NCBI GenBank assembly: GCA_000697665.1
Contig: KL197729.1
Coordinates: 12,997-76,996 of the forward strand
DNA length: 64,000 nt
From: Jaapia argillacea MUCL 33604
Taxonomy: Eukaryota > Basidiomycota > Agaricomycetes > Jaapiales > Jaapiaceae
Direction of reading: 5' to 3'
Part shown: piece by piece, positions 1-10,405 of the stretch
How the letters are laid out: each line of letters begins with the position of its first letter
Position numbering within the stretch: position 1 is the stretch's first letter
Notes under the pieces: model-generated
The model's input: the letters and a program-made list of their open reading frames with translations, nothing else
The model's database searches: none
What the model was told of the DNA's origin: nothing
Made by a program: the position numbers and the translations under genes

Positions 1-876
1 GGGATAGCAGATGACCATTCATCCCTAGGAAGAGTCACTCGAGACACTGCGCTGGCGCGCGGGAGAGTGTGACGTCACACGTGACTACCTTCCAAATCCG
101 GCAACTGCTCCTGCTCCTGACCTCCGACTTTATACCCTCCACAGCACGCCAACCCAACCACAAAAATGGATAAAATAAAGTGCATTGGATAGCCAAGAAG
201 GTACTCTATCAGATGGAGGGGTCCCACCCCCGGAAATCACCGCCCCAATACTTAATATTTATTTAAGAAAGGGGTATACAAACTACTTTTAGTCACCGGC
301 CCCTTTGGGGACCGGCCACGTTCACGTTGCAGTGGTCTAGGCTGTTCTCGACCTTGTGTCGGCTCGGCCTGGTGTTGGGAAGGTTTGGATACTTCTTAGA
401 TCACGGACCCTGTGTGCGGCATTGTCGGGTAAAGTATTTCCCCGATGTCTTCTATGAGCTAATGACTTCTAGATTGACAGCGTGAATTTCGCCATACGCT
501 TGCGACCAATAGCATAAATCACTGACTACTCATCCCAAGGTAATTATACCTAAGTAAGACCTGAACGGACGGTTGTGGGAGTTACTGTGCATTCCGGTTT
601 GCCTGCGGGCGGCTGGGTGGCTATGCTTCTGCTTCGCAGACCAATTAGGGGTGCGTTCCTTGTCTCATGGCCTGCTTCGGTGGTCTAGGCCGCTGTCGCG
701 GCCCACTGAGCCTGTCGGACGTGAGAGAGAAAGGGTATATCGTTCCCGTTGACATGGGAACTTTCCCATGGGTACTCCAGGGTTAATTCAGGCCGGAACC
801 CATGCCAGGTAATATAAAAGCCTAGAGTAAAGAGTCTGAAGAGATTATCGAAACAGTGCTGTCTCCTCTCAGAACA
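1..876. other. gene-poor flank
   Basis: No reading frame here looks like a gene. A short GC-rich inverted repeat (about 297-320) and a few AT-rich runs are visible, but nothing identifies a promoter or RNA gene. Confidence 0.4.
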
Positions 877-942
877 CCTGTTATTCTTTACTCCTTTCGA
901 CTTAGTTTGATTCGCTCGCGCTTCGCGCTCGCTCCACCCTAA
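877..942. repeat. 66-bp dispersed repeat, copy 1
   Basis: A sequence beginning CCTGTTATTCTTTACTCC and ending in a CTCGCGCTTCGCGCTCGC core plus CACCCTAA recurs at 3265-3331 in the same orientation with only a few differences. The recognisable ARB1-like fragment stops exactly at the end of this copy, so the repeat marks a junction. The GCGC-TTCG-GCGC core can fold into a small hairpin. The family is not recognised. Confidence 0.7.
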
Positions 943-1545
943 GTGGGGCTTGACGAAAAGCGCTCGGGCGAGAGCAACACGCATACACCGACCACCACTC
1001 ATATCCTTCGTAGGCTTATTCGTCATCTCGATGCTGAAACCCAGACCGCACAGTGCTCCCCGCCTTCGCCCCAAATGTGTTCGGATCCATCTCCTCCAAC
1101 TCTTCGCACGCCTGATCGCCTGATCCAATGCTTGCTCGTCGACATCATCGGCCACAGATAGAGCTTCGATACAAGCTGCGAGGTTAGCGACCTTCGCCTT
1201 GGTGGATGCAACGATGAAATCAAGAGCGTTGACTTCTGAGGGCTCTGCTTCGCCCGGATATTAGGCAGACGTTGACATGCCCAGGCAGAGGGATGTCTTG
1301 CTTGGCGATGGATTGCAAGAACTCGGCCTGAAGGAAATAGGTAAAGATAGAACAATGAGATAAAAGGGTGGGTGTACCTTTCCAGACCCATTTTCTCCCA
1401 ACAATCCATATCTCCACCCGAAGTTGAGAGAGATCTCTGCGACGTCGATGAGTAGTCGACTGTGGAATAACAGCGCGTATTGCTCTATCTTGATATCATG
1501 ACCCTTCACATCGGAAACGAGGACACGATTGGAAAGAGTGAACAC
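943..1545 (-). pseudogene. ARB1-like ABC-F ATPase fragment
   Basis: Read on the minus strand, this contains pieces of the first ATPase domain of an ABC-F protein of the ARB1/GCN20 type, which in fungi acts in ribosome biogenesis. Visible are the lead-in DIKIEQYALLFHSRLLID, a Walker A motif GENGSGK, the segment SIAKQDIPLPGH, the ABC signature region (MSGG followed by [14 protein letters not shown]) and, between them, an apparent intron of about 50 nt after Walker A. The frame is lost at least twice (an extra G after the ISG codons near 1262, and compensating shifts near 1100). The protein stops before Walker B at the 877-942 repeat. No ATG start or second ATPase domain is present. This is a decayed fragment of a host gene; the intact gene is presumably elsewhere. 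Confidence 0.8.
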
Positions 1546-1605
1546 GTGTTGGCGCGATACTGTCGGTTTTAGTCATCAGAGCGATATAGTGGTGACAAGA
1601 TACCA

Positions 1606-1632
1606 CTCAGGCAGCCGCAGAGGCTGCCTGAG
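1606..1632. repeat. perfect 11-bp hairpin
   Basis: CTCAGGCAGCC and its exact reverse complement flank a 5-nt loop GCAGA. The sequence after it (GTGTTGGGAGTGTGGGAGG) resembles the sequence after the hairpin at 2433-2455, so the two belong to one repeat. Confidence 0.75.
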
Positions 1633-2157
1633 CGCGTGTTGGGAGTGTGGGAGGAGGTGGATGGCTGGTGGGCAAGCGTTGGTGGGCCCTAACATTCTTG
1701 ATGGGTGGGTAGTGGCTTGTATGGGCGGGTGGAGGTACCGGAAAGACGCTAAAATCGAAAGTGTGAGAGTTAGTGATAAACGAAAAGAAAATCGAATATT
1801 TGCCTTACTGCTTCAGGCGCCTCGAATGGGCTGATGGGCGACGGGCGCTGTCTTGAGGCGTAATGGAGCAGTTGGGGGAGGTGGGTATGAGGTGGTTCGG
1901 TTGGGGAAGAAGGCCTGAAAGGGGAAACAAAGCGAATGAATCAATATAATATTCAGAATGGACATGGATACTTACCATGGGACTGGGTGGCTCGTCCTGT
2001 GACCCCCCTCTGCCCTTCAATGCATCCATAGGGTGAACGTCACTCGTTTAGAATGAGAGCGAGGGGGGTTGAGGCGATGGGGGGTTGAGTGGGTTGGTGG
2101 GCGCAAAGTTGGGATTGCGAGCGAAACCTATACCCTAGTGAGGGCGCCGGTTCGCTT

Positions 2158-2176
2158 GATCGCTACAGAAGCGATC
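2158..2176. repeat. 7-bp hairpin, loop ACAGA
   Basis: GATCGCT and AGCGATC flank a 5-nt loop ACAGA, the same loop length and AGA ending as the hairpins at 1606 and 2433. Confidence 0.55.
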
Positions 2177-2206
2177 GCAAGGGTAGTAGGGTAGGGGAGG
2201 GTCCTC

Positions 2207-2234
2207 GTCGAGCGAGGTGACTGCCTCGCTCGAC
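2207..2234. repeat. perfect 11-bp hairpin
   Basis: GTCGAGCGAGG and CCTCGCTCGAC flank a 6-nt loop. It lies about 30 bp from the 2158 hairpin, in G-rich DNA with no credible gene. Confidence 0.75.
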
Positions 2235-2432
2235 CTGGCAAAGGGTATTGAATGAGCTTGTGGTGGTAGTGGGTCACTTGCGAGGCCGGCTCGCAGTTGA
2301 TTTCGAGGGGTGGAAGTGGTTGCTAGGAGTCAGGCCAACTTTGAGTGTGCAGGTTGGGCGACATGCGTGCATTGTGGCGATATGATCGTTGTGGGTCTTT
2401 AGAGGGTGATAGGGTGTTGAACAAAGAGCGCT

Positions 2433-2455
2433 CAGGCGGCCAAAGAGGCCGCCTG
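2433..2455. repeat. perfect 9-bp hairpin, loop AAAGA
   Basis: CAGGCGGCC and GGCCGCCTG flank loop AAAGA. The following 150 bp repeat, imperfectly, the sequence after the 1606 hairpin, including GGAAAGACNCTNAAATCGAAA. Confidence 0.75.
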
Positions 2456-3264
2456 TGTGGGTGTTGGGGGAGGTCTCGGATCTCGACGGCACGCACTGGT
2501 AAGGGTCCCCACCATCCTTCAGGGGTGGGAGGTGGTTTGGATGGCTGGGTGGAGGTGCCGGAAAGACCCTGAAATCGAAAACAAAACCATCAGCGACGAT
2601 TTGAAGGGAGCAAGACCAGCCCTCCAGCTCTCTCGCTCGCCTCTCGTCGTGCAGTACCCACAGGCGCGCCACAGACCGCCACAAGCTGAGGAGGTGGAGA
2701 ACCACCTTCTGTGCAGCTGGGCAGATCAGGGTCGGTTCCCAGACAGCTCATGCAACCCGAGGGGAGTGGAGAAAGAGAACTGAGAAAAAAACACACACGC
2801 ACACACCTCTCAGATAGCGGCAACAGCTTGGACAGGGTGGGTGAGGATGGATGCGGCTGGCTCAAGGCCCACCGAGCGCCACAAGCTGAAAAGGACGGCG
2901 AAGTTAATCACCGCCTTTTGTACAGCTGGGCGGCTCGGTTCCTCGAGTTGGGGGAGAGCGAGCGAGGGCTGAGGGACTAGAAAGAAAGAAAATAGTTTGA
3001 GGGCGCGTGACACTTTCTCATGGGTGGTCACGTGGTTCCCACGCCTCGCCGCGACCACCTCCTTGTCACTCGAGGCGGACGGACCCACCCCCACGAGGGC
3101 ATGCGCAGCGAGACAACCCAACCGCCAGGCTCTCTGAAAATTGGAGGGTGCAGCAGGGTTGCACCGATGGCCCAGGCCACCCACGCTCCAGCGCGATCCA
3201 ACAGGGGCTCCAAACTGCCGCCTTGCCCATTTTGCTGCGTGGGATACCTTTGGGCCCATAATAG
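2456..3264. repeat. GC-rich degenerate repeats, no gene seen
   Basis: Two related segments of about 75 bp (near 2660-2735 and 2868-2940) share GCCACAAGCTGA, CACC.CCTT.TGT and CAGCTGGGC, and a CA-rich microsatellite sits near 2788-2806. The long open frames here overlap each other on both strands and look like products of GC-rich repeats. Confidence 0.45.
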
Positions 3265-3331
3265 CCTGTTATTCTTTACTCCTTTCGACTTATCTTGATT
3301 CGCTCGCGCTTCGCGCTTGCTTCCACCCTAA
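3265..3331. repeat. 66-bp dispersed repeat, copy 2
   Basis: Second copy of the 877-942 sequence, same orientation. It runs into CACCCTAACCTAACCC, two imperfect telomere-like units. A similar CACCCTAACCTAACC occurs near 4547. Confidence 0.7.
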
Positions 3332-3691
3332 CCTAACCCTTCACAGCCCAAAAAGGGTCAAGGAACCTAGCCCTAAGGGTAACTTCATTACAATATCTGG
3401 GTAGTATACGACAATTCATAAAGTCATATTACTCAAGACGAATATGAAAATGAACAAATGCAACGAGGCATCAAGAGAAGGAGAGAAGGCGAATTTCAAT
3501 CATGTCAGGGTTGGAACATGATCGAGAAGTGGAATTTCCGCTCAGGCAGATCCTCTCTGCCACTTGGGGAAATGGAAGGAAGAAGAAATTTGAGGACTCA
3601 CTCGAGTACGACGATTGGATTGAGGGGTGCGAGGACGACGGGGTCCTAGTACATGAGATACGACTCATACCTGACAGGAAAAGGTCAATTG

Positions 3692-3905
3692 AAATGGAAG
3701 AGTGGTTGGGTCTTCGCGTGCCAAAATCCTCGATAAAACTGAGAAAGATGATCGTCAGCAATATTTTCGAATGAGAAGCAATAAATAATGTACCCGTCTT
3801 CGTTCAAAGCCCACGCCTTCAAGCGCTCTTGGACCTTTGGGCGTTCTCGGTTCAGGAACTCATCGACGACTTTCTTCGTGTTCTCATGTTTCCTGGTATC
3901 CTACA
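3692..3905 (-). pseudogene. unrecognised coding fragment, probably a last exon
   Basis: On the minus strand an open stretch of about 70 codons reads RKHENTKKVVDEFLNRERPK, then QERLKAWALNEDGYIIYCFS, and ends FWHAKTQPLFHFN-stop. It is charged, helical-looking and protein-like, with a possible acceptor (CTGTAG) at its upstream edge. The opposite strand holds a 90-codon frame with an ATG (3502-3774), so the strand is not certain. No family is recognised and no complete gene could be assembled. Confidence 0.3.
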
Positions 3906-5740
3906 GCCCCTCGAGTGACTGGAGATAACGGCAACAAGTATCCTGCGAGGGGGGTGGAGGTTTCCTTGGCCGGCAAATGCCCTGGACATGGGGGGATTTG
4001 ATCGAACTTTGTGACGGGGTGAGACATGGAGCCGATGCAGAATGAGCGAAGCAAGGATCCGATTTCAGCGACAAGGTGTATTTGGGGGAGATGAAATCCT
4101 AGATGGAGGGTCGTCAGCATACATCGGAGAATAACAAGATTATGACGCAGAAAGGAGTGCCAAGTCTGTGAACAACAAACGAAGTCGGTTATCGGTCAAC
4201 GGACTGATAAAACAACTACTAGGTTGACCACGCCGAATGATAGAGCTCCGCCAAGGTGAGGACGGGATGTAGAATAGTAATCGAATGGAATTTACCCAGA
4301 GATCTCACTCCTCCACTCCTCCTTTCAACACTCCCGTTCACCATCACATTGTGTCTCGGTCAAGAGGCGAGCCTCACCCAGAATTCATGCGACTCATGAT
4401 CTCCAACCACGGGTATGACCGAGTGACCATACAAACAGAGTTGAGCTACGTAAAGTATCAGACCTTACTCGTTTCGAGAAAGGATAAACAATGACTTACC
4501 TAGAAAGCGACCCACATCCATCCCTACTGAAGATACGGGAAATCACCCTAACCTAACCAACTCACGGGAAGGGCTACGCTACCACAATCTCTTTCGATAT
4601 GAAACAATCAGCGACACAGATATCTGGGCCAGGCTGTGAGGAGTGACGTTGAGAAGAGGGAGAGGGAAAGGTATGACGGGTAGTCGCTGCAAGTGCGATG
4701 TGAGTGGCGATGAGAACATGGGAAGGAATACATAAGGGTTGTTTTACGCTTGGGATTGGATTGGCCTCGGGGCATTCTCCAGAGAGGTGTTGTATATGAG
4801 TCACGTAAAATTGAACATCCAGAAAATCCGTATGTCGAACCCCAGCACCCGCTTAACCCCAAAAACTACCTCTCCGCCAACAGCCAAGGTTCCAATGCGC
4901 AGCACAGATCCCTTCCTAACCCCATAGCTGAAGGAGACGACAGACAAGGGTTGCGAGAGAGAGAACGGCAGGTTTGAGGGACTTCGACTTGAGAGCGCTG
5001 GGGGTTAAGAGAACAAGGAGGTATCCAGCCGGTCGGTGAGACATATGAGAGGAAGACACGACAATCAGAGGTACGACACACACCATGAACTCAGAACTTC
5101 CAACTCCAGTCCCCCCCTCACGAGATTGCCACGAAATAACCTCAAATTGGTCGAGAACAAGTCGCGTCGCACATAAGGATAAACAGAGGGAATTTTCCGG
5201 TTCGGACGACAGGACAACGGCGCTGGAGGTGGGATGAGTGCGGGATGCGTTGGTAAGTGGGATGGTGATGGACGCGTGGATCGAGGAGAGGGTTAGGAAT
5301 TTAACGAACCCAGGATGATCGACGATGAGACAAGAACATTAATATTGGTACAGGTTTCAGTGAGATATGTCAACGACGACGAAGGGGTCGGACGTTGGTC
5401 GGAAGAGGATGATAGGACATAGACTAATGAGCCATTTAGTCGTGAGATCGTGACTGGAGTTGGGTCCCGTTTGTGATCACTGATCGCTGCCAAGCCCTCA
5501 TTCCTTTACCACCTGTTTTCTTGCACACATTTACGCATGTTAACCCTTAGCACCATCCTCGTGGAGAGATATTAGGAAAGAGGTCATAATTTCCATGTGC
5601 TTTTCTCAACCGCAGCGCTTATGAAGCTGCTTAATTTGAGCCAGGACCTCATTCCCACCACCGGAGTCGCCTTCAGCTCACGAGAATGAATGAATTGATA
5701 GATTACAAGCGCGTGTTGTCAATACCTTGAATGAAAGGGG
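3906..5740. other. no supported gene
   Basis: Only short frames on both strands, none with splice sites that join into a convincing protein. The 3' part (5280-5700) is presumably the downstream flank of the F-box gene on the minus strand. Confidence 0.4.
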
Positions 5741-7250
5741 TTAGGTTTGAATGGTGATTTGTAGCGGCTCCCATCCACCCCATCTGTGCTGATTCTCCAT
5801 CGTTCTCTCCCATATCCACGACTTCACGGGAAGAATTCCGCCCAAGATACCTTGAAAGGAGATCCTGAACGTTTGTAGGCACTTGCAGTGGCCGAGTAAG
5901 GCGCGAATGAAGGCACTTAGCGCCTCGCCCTGGATGTCTTCGGAACCTTCCAGGCACGAGAATCGAGTGTGCAACTCTAGATGGATCAGGGTGCGTGGGA
6001 GGTGATGTGGGAGCTGGGAAATGAGCATCTGAAGATTGAGTCAATAAGGGAAAGAAACCGTCGCAATCAGAGCTGACGAACCTTACGAGTATAGACGCCT
6101 TCGGGGAATCCATCTCCATCGACTGTCCAAATCGTCATAGCAAGGGACTTGAGTGAGGAAAATCGGTCACATATGCAATCAAGGAGAGACCCAGTAATAT
6201 GGTAGACCCCAAAGGTCAAATCTTCGAGGTCAGAAGGCGAGTTGACGTCGGATAAGATTCGAATAATCTCCTCGGGTATATTGTAGGGAAGCTCGAGGCC
6301 CGAGGTCATGACGATTTTGCGAAGAGCGCGAGAGGTGAACGTGGGTGTGCAGGGATCGGGTCCAACGAATACTTCTAGATGAGATGCCATAGTGGATGAC
6401 AGAACCACGGGAGGAGGTCGGTAGGGATGGGAGGTCGATTTCGGGAATGTTAACAGCTCCAACTTGTGCAATCGCGGGCATCGGGCAATAAGAGAGGGAA
6501 ACGAAGGCGAAAGCATACTAGTGGAGGGTATAGATAATGTCGTCAAGTTGAGAAACGGGGTTATATCCGAAGACACGTGAAATATGGCTGCACTGGTTTC
6601 ATCGCCCCAGGTATGTCTCGAAATGTTGAGTGTTCGCAGGCGTGTCAAGTCGAAGAGCATTCCGATGGAGGAACCCTCTTTGGAAGGAGGGAAGATACGG
6701 TACGGATCGCCGGAAATTTGAAGGTGTTCTATAGCGAGTGCTGTAGGAGGAGTCGGGGACGGAATAAGGCGGCAATCACTCAAAACCAGAGTCTTGAGTG
6801 ACCTCAGCTCGCCGAGACACTGTAACTCGCGTGCGTCGAGCATGACAGACGTGAACGAAACTTTCGAGACATTCGGAAACGATGGCAGAGAACGAAGGAA
6901 TTCGTCCATGACTTCTAATGTCCCATCCTGCAAGCAAACCCATCCATCCTCCCTTTCTGAGCGCTCGACTGTGAGATGGCAACTCTGCACGGAGGCGCGA
7001 ATGCGTTCGCAGGCAAAGAACCGCAGGCGTGCGACGGACAATGTCAACGGCATCTGAAGAGTTCGATCTTCCTGGACCCCTTCTAGGATGACTGCTCTCG
7101 GCACAACGGAAATCTTCAGGGTATCGAACAACTTCGGTTGAGCGATCCAACGGAATGCCGTACAGGTAAGAGTCAGACTTCGAAGGTCGGTGCGAGGGAG
7201 GTAAACACAACACATTTCCCATAGCTCTGGAGGAAGTGTTTCATCGATAG
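5741..7250 (-). CDS. F-box/LRR protein
   Basis: Probable substrate adaptor of an SCF ubiquitin ligase, from a family greatly expanded in Agaricomycetes. The N-terminal part carries an F-box-like motif (TLPPELWEMCCVYLPRTDL followed by RSLTLTCTAFRWIAQPKLF). About 350 residues of irregular leucine-rich repeats follow (for example LRSLKTLVLSDC, LTRLRTLNISRHTW). Two exons are clear: 6082 up to about 7250, and 5741-6028, joined in phase 0 through an intron with a GTTCGT donor and CTTCAG acceptor, ending WEPLQITIQT-stop. An upstream intron (donor GTAAGG at 7314, branch-like ATACTAACC, acceptor near 7251-7261) leads to a first exon whose ATG I could not fix, so the 5' end is open. The substrate is unknown. 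Confidence 0.7.
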
Positions 7251-7404
7251 ACTGAAGCCTGCCAATTTCCGGTGGTTAGTATATGATTCATCCAGGACTC
7301 GAATAAGGCCTTACATTGGTAGACTTGATCCGATCGAAAGCTCTGAAGACTATCGTTGAGGTGAAGAGGGTAGTCCCTACAATTTTGTTTGGAGTCGAAC
7401 AACT

Positions 7405-8060
7405 ACATATGTGAACGACGGAGAGTGCGGGACTCCATTCTCTTGATCACCTGAGCACACAACGACGGAGAGAGATACGAAAGGTCGATGAGCGGCGCGC
7501 GATGATACACCCGTGTCCAGTTCACGAAGAGTGGATATTTTGCCGAAGATTCTGCGACCGTGCGAATGCTACGGTGTCTTCGACAGCGGGGACTTGGCGA
7601 CTGGGAGGGCTGCGAATGAATTCAATGAGCTGCAATGACGGATTACTGATCTGTGAGAGAGTACGCCGGTCTTACAAATGCCCCCCTCATGCGCGAGTGT
7701 CCTCAGCAAGAAATGGGATGGTTCTAAACACCCAATACAGGAGATCGACAGTAGCTCGAAGCTCGTGTACGAAACACCCCAAGTGATCATCCACATGCTC
7801 CCATATTCGAAGGCGCTCGAGGCTAGACAAGGAGATATATATGAATCATGATGCGTCGACAGGTTGGGAGTTGCCAGAAGCCGTAGATGCAAGATTCGCC
7901 GAGGAAAGAGGAGCGTGATACACTTGATAGAATCTGCCAGGTTCGCTGCAATAGTTCGAGACGCTCATCAGCAACTGAATTCACTGTGAGGACAGAACAA
8001 TCTCAGTCAGGGTGAAAGGCGAGGCACCGAACAGAGAACGAAGGTTTGGGATCATTAAGT
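7405..8060 (-). pseudogene. decayed F-box/LRR-like gene
   Basis: Several protein-like pieces follow one another on the minus strand in different frames: LRSLFGASPFTLTEIVLSS, VADERLELLQRTWQILSS, LERLRIWEHVDDHLGCFVHE, LSQISNPSLQLIEFIRSPPS and YPLFVNWTRVYHRAPLIDLS, ending RTLRRSHM-stop at about 7405. Style and position next to the F-box/LRR gene suggest a related C-terminal region. The frames could not be joined by good introns, and in-frame stops intervene, so it is probably decayed. It could also be the 5' part of a larger gene with weak splice sites. Confidence 0.4.
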
Positions 8061-8257
8061 GCCATTAAGCAAACGTAAGGTTCCGTCTGGAAACTCCTGC
8101 CCTGTGAGGAGGTGAAGGTAATACAAACAAAGATAACAATAGACCGTGGTATCGATACACACACCGTAGCAAAAACCCATCACAGCAATATTCGAAAGCG
8201 AAAGAAGGGCCCAAGAGTGACTTGCTAGGCCTGTCAAGAAGGAGGCGCGAGAATCGC

Positions 8258-9772
8258 TTAATCTTCAATCCTCGGACCCTTGTCCATCCGACTCGTCTTC
8301 ATCTCCCACATCCCGTTCTTCCCTCTAACCAACCCCTCAAAGACCACTCGTTCTCTCAAGAAATCTACCCTCTTGATGCCCTGCCTCCTCGCATGCTCTC
8401 CCTCGTAGGAACACCGCTTACCGAAGGCTTTGGCGATCTCATCTCGATCCCGCTCATCCAACTCCTGGTTATAGTAATCCGCTCTCCGAATCGGTTTGGT
8501 CAAGTTGGCTCGAATCGCCGTGAAGAGATCTCCGATCAGACATCCAGGCCCCTGAGCAGCTCGAACATCGATGTACCAGGGGAGCATTTGGTGGTATATT
8601 CGCATCTCGTAAACACAGGGTTCAGTGGTGTACTGGGCGAGATCCTGGAGGTGGATACGTCGTCGATCAAGGTGGGCGAATGATATGGAGTTGAGGTCAC
8701 GTCGGAGATCCCAGGATACTGGCGGATGTTCGATGTTGTAGCGAATAGCGTGGTGAAGAGAACCGCTATTTCCTTGTCGAAATTCTGAAGAGTAAGGGTT
8801 AATGATCGAGTCAACGCAGTGAAGAAAGGGAAGATGAGACGTACCTGTCGATGTCGCCTCCTTCCTCCGACCGAAAAACGCCGCCAAGCCACTCTTCGAC
8901 CTCTTTATCTTGAAATCAATCCTCCAATTCTCTGGAGGTCTCCCAGTGCCAGAAGAACTGCTATCCGAGTCGCTGGAGGAAGGTCGTGGCGAGTAAGGTG
9001 GTAAAATGGACATGATTTCCCAAGGTGATTCAGGATTAGGACCTTCGATAGCAGAGGATGGTCTGATCATCCCGGGTTGCCAAGCGACACCATGTGAAGG
9101 AGTACATGGGGCAGACTGAACTTGAACGGGCGGCGAGTTAAAGGTCGGCCAAATGGGCGCAAGAACTTGGGGAGTGGTGGGAGGAGCGGGATTGTAGCCG
9201 GCAACGAGGGCTGATTGAGGCTGTACTGTAACTGGAAGGGGCGAAAGGAGATAAGGAGTACCTGGAGGTGGTTGCGATTGCTGATGGGGTGTGGTCCACG
9301 GACTTGGCTGGTATGGGCCCATGGCTTGCGCCCAGGGACCAGCCCATGGGTTCGCTTGTAGCCACGCAGCGTTCGGATCCGCCCCATTGGAACTCGCAGG
9401 CGAGTAACCTCCACCCACCCACGGACTACCTCCACCGTTCCCGTTCTGCTGCCAAGCTCCATTACCCTGACCCTGATCCACCTGAACGCCAGGATTATAC
9501 CCCATCAACGCATTACTTTGAAGGTTTGGGATCCCGGGAGTGGCGGAATAGTAGTCATTCTGCTCCTGACCGTCCACTCCGTCGAGCTGCATACCAGTAT
9601 TGGCACCCACCCAAGGACTGGGATGGAGTGGCTGAGCGTAACCTCCGTTCGAGATGGGTGAGGGACCAGGGATGTATCCTTGACCAGGTGGACTAGCAGG
9701 CCAGCCCAGCGTCGCTTGGCCAGGATACCCAGAGTCGACTAATGGGGGCATGTCGTGGAAACCGCCAGCCAT
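8258..9772 (-). CDS. DUF6699-type protein, 484 aa
   Basis: Function unknown. Two exons (9772-8845 and 8784-8258) are separated by a 60-nt intron with GTACGT donor and CTTCAG acceptor. The intron contains no stop and is a multiple of three, so it could be mistaken for coding sequence. The start is a true ATG reading MAGGFHDMPPL. Residues 1-300 are low-complexity (Gly, Pro, Gln, Asn, Trp), then a Ser run and a basic KRSKSGLAAFFGRRK stretch. The last 150 residues match the pattern of the Agaricomycete DUF6699 domain as I recall it: PPVSWDLRRDLN, a central MLPWYIDVRAAQGPGCLIGD and a C-terminal basic segment. The disordered N-terminus suggests a scaffold or condensate-prone protein, but that is inference. 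Confidence 0.75.
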   Translation of the reverse strand: MAGGFHDMPPLVDSGYPGQATLGWPASPPGQGYIPGPSPISNGGYAQPLHPSPWVGANTGMQLDGVDGQEQNDYYSATPGIPNLQSNALMGYNPGVQVDQGQGNGAWQQNGNGGGSPWVGGGYSPASSNGADPNAAWLQANPWAGPWAQAMGPYQPSPWTTPHQQSQPPPGTPYLLSPLPVTVQPQSALVAGYNPAPPTTPQVLAPIWPTFNSPPVQVQSAPCTPSHGVAWQPGMIRPSSAIEGPNPESPWEIMSILPPYSPRPSSSDSDSSSSGTGRPPENWRIDFKIKRSKSGLAAFFGRRKEATSTGTSHLPFLHCVDSIINPYSSEFRQGNSGSLHHAIRYNIEHPPVSWDLRRDLNSISFAHLDRRRIHLQDLAQYTTEPCVYEMRIYHQMLPWYIDVRAAQGPGCLIGDLFTAIRANLTKPIRRADYYNQELDERDRDEIAKAFGKRCSYEGEHARRQGIKRVDFLRERVVFEGLVRGKNGMWEMKTSRMDKGPRIED

Positions 9773-10405
9773 CTAGAGAAGATCGAGTCAAGAGATGGGT
9801 GAAGGGATTATGGAGAGTCGTGTATCGCGCCAGGTCAACTGGCAGGGATGATGTTGTTGTAGTAGGTCTATTGTGGTACAAGTCAGCCAGCAGCGCCGTC
9901 AGAGGATGACAGACATCATTTGGCGCCCAAGCCCTTTATTCGGACAAGGATCAAGGTAACAATAGCCGAATGACCAGTGCTTTTCACATCGGGGCCTGCA
10001 CAAACGCGATGATGCTGTGCTCCAGACTGGGTTCTATATAAAATCTCCCCAATAGATCTCCTATGATACTCGGCCATTCGCAGGCTCCGCAAAACGCCTA
10101 CAACACGAGGATGCTAAGACGTCGTATGTACTTCACTCTCCCTCAACATGGATCTCCAATACTCTTGAGAACCCTTTAGCTTGGACGTTCAATCCTGAGT
10201 TGAGGTGGATCGAGTCCGATGGCAAACAATGAATGTCAAGGCGAGTGGCAGTGAGTACGTTGCCAGCCTTGATCATAAGTCGCGGTGATCGAGAGATGTT
10301 CAGCAATGAGCATCACTGATCGAAGAAGATCTACCGGCGCCGAAGGTTCAGAGAACTGAGATACCACAGAAACGATGACGGTAGGAGCAACATACCGAAA
10401 GACGG
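9773..10405. other. intergenic region between two minus-strand genes
   Basis: It must contain the promoter of the DUF6699-type gene and the terminator of RRP46. A TATATAAAA string near 10033 points rightwards, away from either gene, and is not called a promoter. Confidence 0.4.

Noticed and set aside
2274-2865. Long overlapping ORFs in the GC-rich repeat region
   Set aside because: They overlap on both strands, have repeat-derived composition and show no motif or splice structure.
3325-3342. Telomere-like CCCTAACCTAACCC
   Set aside because: Only two imperfect units; too short for an interstitial telomere tract.
10030-10042. TATATAAAA as a promoter
   Set aside because: It points to no gene start; both neighbours are on the other strand and the nearer start is 260 bp away.
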